From assembly GCA_019749915.1 (NCBI GenBank), contig JAIEPE010000002.1, positions 1 through 64,000 on the forward strand: a stretch of 64,000 nucleotides of DNA, written 5' to 3'. The position numbers were made by a program, and so were the translations under genes. This stretch comes from Alphaproteobacteria bacterium (GTDB lineage Bacteria; Pseudomonadota; Alphaproteobacteria; UBA9655). The first letter of the stretch is position 1. Every line of letters begins with the position of its first letter. A model generated the notes under the pieces. It was given only the letters and a program-made list of their open reading frames with translations, was not told the DNA's origin and ran no database searches. Positions 62,676-64,000 of the stretch are shown here, one piece after another.

Positions 62676-62745
62676 GACGTCCCGCTGCTTGACAGCGGTC
62701 CACGGTGCGGTCTCTCTAGACCCCGCAATCACGTCGCGGGGCGTC
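62676..62745. repeat. CCCGCGG palindromic repeat
   Basis: GACGTCCCGCTG...CAGCGGTCC forms the left arm and GACCCCGC...GCGGGGCGTC the right. It is the same family as 60120-60190 and 16761-16790. It lies between divergent ubiH-like and ispB-like genes and creates a false N-terminal extension in the ubiH-like frame. Confidence 0.75.
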
Positions 62746-62821
62746 AAAAACTTTAGGACTGGTATCTTAACCCTAATTTAGGGTAGATTAGGCTTGAAAA
62801 GCAAGATAGGAAAAAACCCGC

Positions 62822-63826
62822 ATGCACCCCTCGCTCAAACCTTCTCTACTCCCCTCCTCTGGATTTGAGCCTTTGCTTTCCCTTTTGCAAAACCAACTCA
62901 GCGCAGTGAATACTTGCCTTCTTCAAAAAATGGAGAGCCCTGTGGCCCTTATCCCTGAAGTTGCAGGGTATCTGATCTCTCTTGGAGGAAAGCGCCTGCG
63001 CCCCCTTCTGACTATCGCTTCGGCTGAGCTTTGCGGATACAAGGGTGAGCGCCACATTCATCTTGCAGCATGTGTTGAGTTTATCCACACGGCAACTCTT
63101 CTTCACGATGATGTGGTAGATGAAAGCACTCTGCGCCGAGGAAGACAAACAGCGAATTCCTTATGGAATAATAAGGCTAGCGTCCTGGTAGGTGATTTTC
63201 TTTTCAGCAGAGCCTTTGAACTGATGGTAGCCGATGGATCCTTGGAAATTCTCGATATTTTGTCCAAGGCCTCTTCAGCCATTTCTGAGGGCGAGGTTTT
63301 ACAATTAAGCATGAGTCATTCTCTAGAGCTAACCCAAGAAACTTATCTTAAGATCATTGAATCAAAAACAGCTCGTCTTTTCTCAGCGGCCACAGAAGTG
63401 GGAGCCGTGGTTGCAAAAGCGTCTGACGAGAAAAGGAAAGCTTTAGCACAGTTTGGGCAAGCTCTTGGCATTGCCTTCCAACTGACGGATGATATCCTTG
63501 ATTATACGGCAAATCAAGGACAGTTAGGAAAGACCATTGGCGATGATTTTCGTGAAGGAAAAGTTACGTTGCCCCTCCTTCTTGCCTATCAGAAAGGAAG
63601 AGAAACCTCTTTTTGGGAAGATATGTTGGCGAAAGAAACCCGGGATGACAATGACCTTAAAAAGGCGCTTACTCTCTTAAATGAATCCAATGCTTTGATT
63701 GAGTCAAAGCAAATGGCTGAAATTTACGTAGAGGAAGCTCTTGCCTGTCTGACAAAGTTCCCGCCTACTTCCCTGAAATCTGCATTGGAGGAGTTGGCCC
63801 ATTTTTCTCTCCACCGGGAAATGTAG
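62822..63826 (+). CDS. ispB: Polyprenyl diphosphate synthase (octaprenyl-type)
   Basis: A 334-residue trans-prenyltransferase. The first Asp-rich motif is LLHDDVVDESTLRRGR and the second is QLTDDILDYTA. GGKRLRPLLTIASAEL and GEVLQLS also match. It makes the long side chain of ubiquinone. The chain length cannot be read safely from sequence. Confidence 0.92.
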   Translation: MHPSLKPSLLPSSGFEPLLSLLQNQLSAVNTCLLQKMESPVALIPEVAGYLISLGGKRLRPLLTIASAELCGYKGERHIHLAACVEFIHTATLLHDDVVDESTLRRGRQTANSLWNNKASVLVGDFLFSRAFELMVADGSLEILDILSKASSAISEGEVLQLSMSHSLELTQETYLKIIESKTARLFSAATEVGAVVAKASDEKRKALAQFGQALGIAFQLTDDILDYTANQGQLGKTIGDDFREGKVTLPLLLAYQKGRETSFWEDMLAKETRDDNDLKKALTLLNESNALIESKQMAEIYVEEALACLTKFPPTSLKSALEELAHFSLHREM

Positions 63827-63834
63827 GGAAATTT

Positions 63835-64000
63835 ATGAGTAAAAGGGGAGGCGTCTTTCTGTGTTTTATTGTCTGCATGGGAGCCCAAGCCATTCAAGCC
63901 GCACCCCCGTTACGTATTGTAGGTTCTTCCGCTGTTTTCCCCTTTGCAGCTGTAGTTGCTGAACATTTCCATTATAAAACCCAGGAACCCACACCCATAG
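63835..64000 (+). CDS. pstS: Phosphate ABC transporter substrate-binding protein (5' part)
   Basis: The gene starts at 63835 (AGGGA 7 bases upstream), 8 bases after ispB, and is cut by the window end after 55 codons. A signal peptide (VFLCFIVCMGAQAIQA) is followed by PLRIVGSSAVFPFAAVVAE, which matches the N-terminal phosphate-binding segment of PstS proteins (GSSTVYPF type). The remainder is not visible, so a related periplasmic binding protein is possible. Confidence 0.75.
   Translation, partial: MSKRGGVFLCFIVCMGAQAIQAAPPLRIVGSSAVFPFAAVVAEHFHYKTQEPTPI

Noticed and set aside
62627-62728. N-terminal extension of the UbiH-like protein
   Set aside because: It is encoded partly by the CCCGCGG repeat at 62676-62745. 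The FAD motif begins right after the ATG at 62626, so the extension is not real.

Overview
This 64 kb window is chromosomal DNA from an alphaproteobacterium of moderate-to-low GC. The gene set fits that group: a system I cytochrome c maturation cluster (ccmABCDE plus ccmF/H), ThyX thymidylate synthase, type I glutamine synthetase, Lgt/PgeF/MidA neighbours, LolCD, SfsA, PlsY and a succinyl-DAP lysine branch. Several features point to a host-associated bacterium, possibly Holosporales-like, but this is inference and no rRNA is present to test it. They are many small secreted or lipoprotein genes of unknown function, a kinase-like lipoprotein, MHS-type MFS transporters, and abundant short palindromic repeats, two of which lie inside a coding gene.

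Layout. 0.1-1.3 kb: cupin and methyltransferase pair. 1.4-4.1 kb: cassette 1, with an MFS transporter, a LuxR-type ligand-binding protein without a DNA-binding domain, and an XRE/S24-type regulator. 4.4-9.8 kb: GNAT-NUDIX fusion, cysQ, tsaC/sua5, an O-antigen-ligase-like protein and an M48 peptidase with repeats. 9.8-13.5 kb: secreted or envelope proteins and a thioesterase. 13.5-16.4 kb: glnA, tRNA-Val(GAC), thyX. 16.4-17.2 kb: a gene-free cluster of four repeat types. 17.2-31.6 kb: hpf, csaA, plsY-dprA-topA-rnr, secA, two lipoproteins, nusB, rpe, class II aldolase. 31.7-37.2 kb: envelope genes (DUF882, ABC auxiliary lipoprotein, lgt, midA, pgeF), thioredoxin and a YciI-GrpB fusion. 37.3-42.2 kb: an accessory island of three exported proteins, one of them kinase-like. 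42.4-50.6 kb: dapD-dapE-accD-serC-sfsA-map-radC, then lolC-lolD. 50.7-53.2 kb: cassette 2, a paralogous copy of the MFS/ligand-domain/XRE-S24 set. 53.4-55.7 kb (minus strand): fbaB-efp-suhB. 56.6-61.5 kb: cytochrome c maturation. 61.4-64 kb: a ubiquinone hydroxylase, polyprenyl diphosphate synthase and the start of a phosphate-binding protein.

The strongest candidate for an undescribed system is the duplicated three-gene cassette. Each copy encodes an MHS-type transporter, a stand-alone acyl-homoserine-lactone-type pocket (the Trp, Tyr, Asp-Pro, Trp and Gly signature residues are all present, but there is no HTH), and an XRE regulator whose S24 domain lacks the Ser/Lys dyad. A plausible model is a split chemical sensor: the small protein reads a diffusible ligand and passes the signal to the non-cleavable repressor, which controls the transporter. 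This is inference from neighbourhood and motifs.

Two other points stand out. The kinase-like lipoprotein and a neighbouring exported protein share a nearly identical C-terminal segment at DNA and protein level. A CcmF-CcmH fusion carries two different palindromic repeats in frame.
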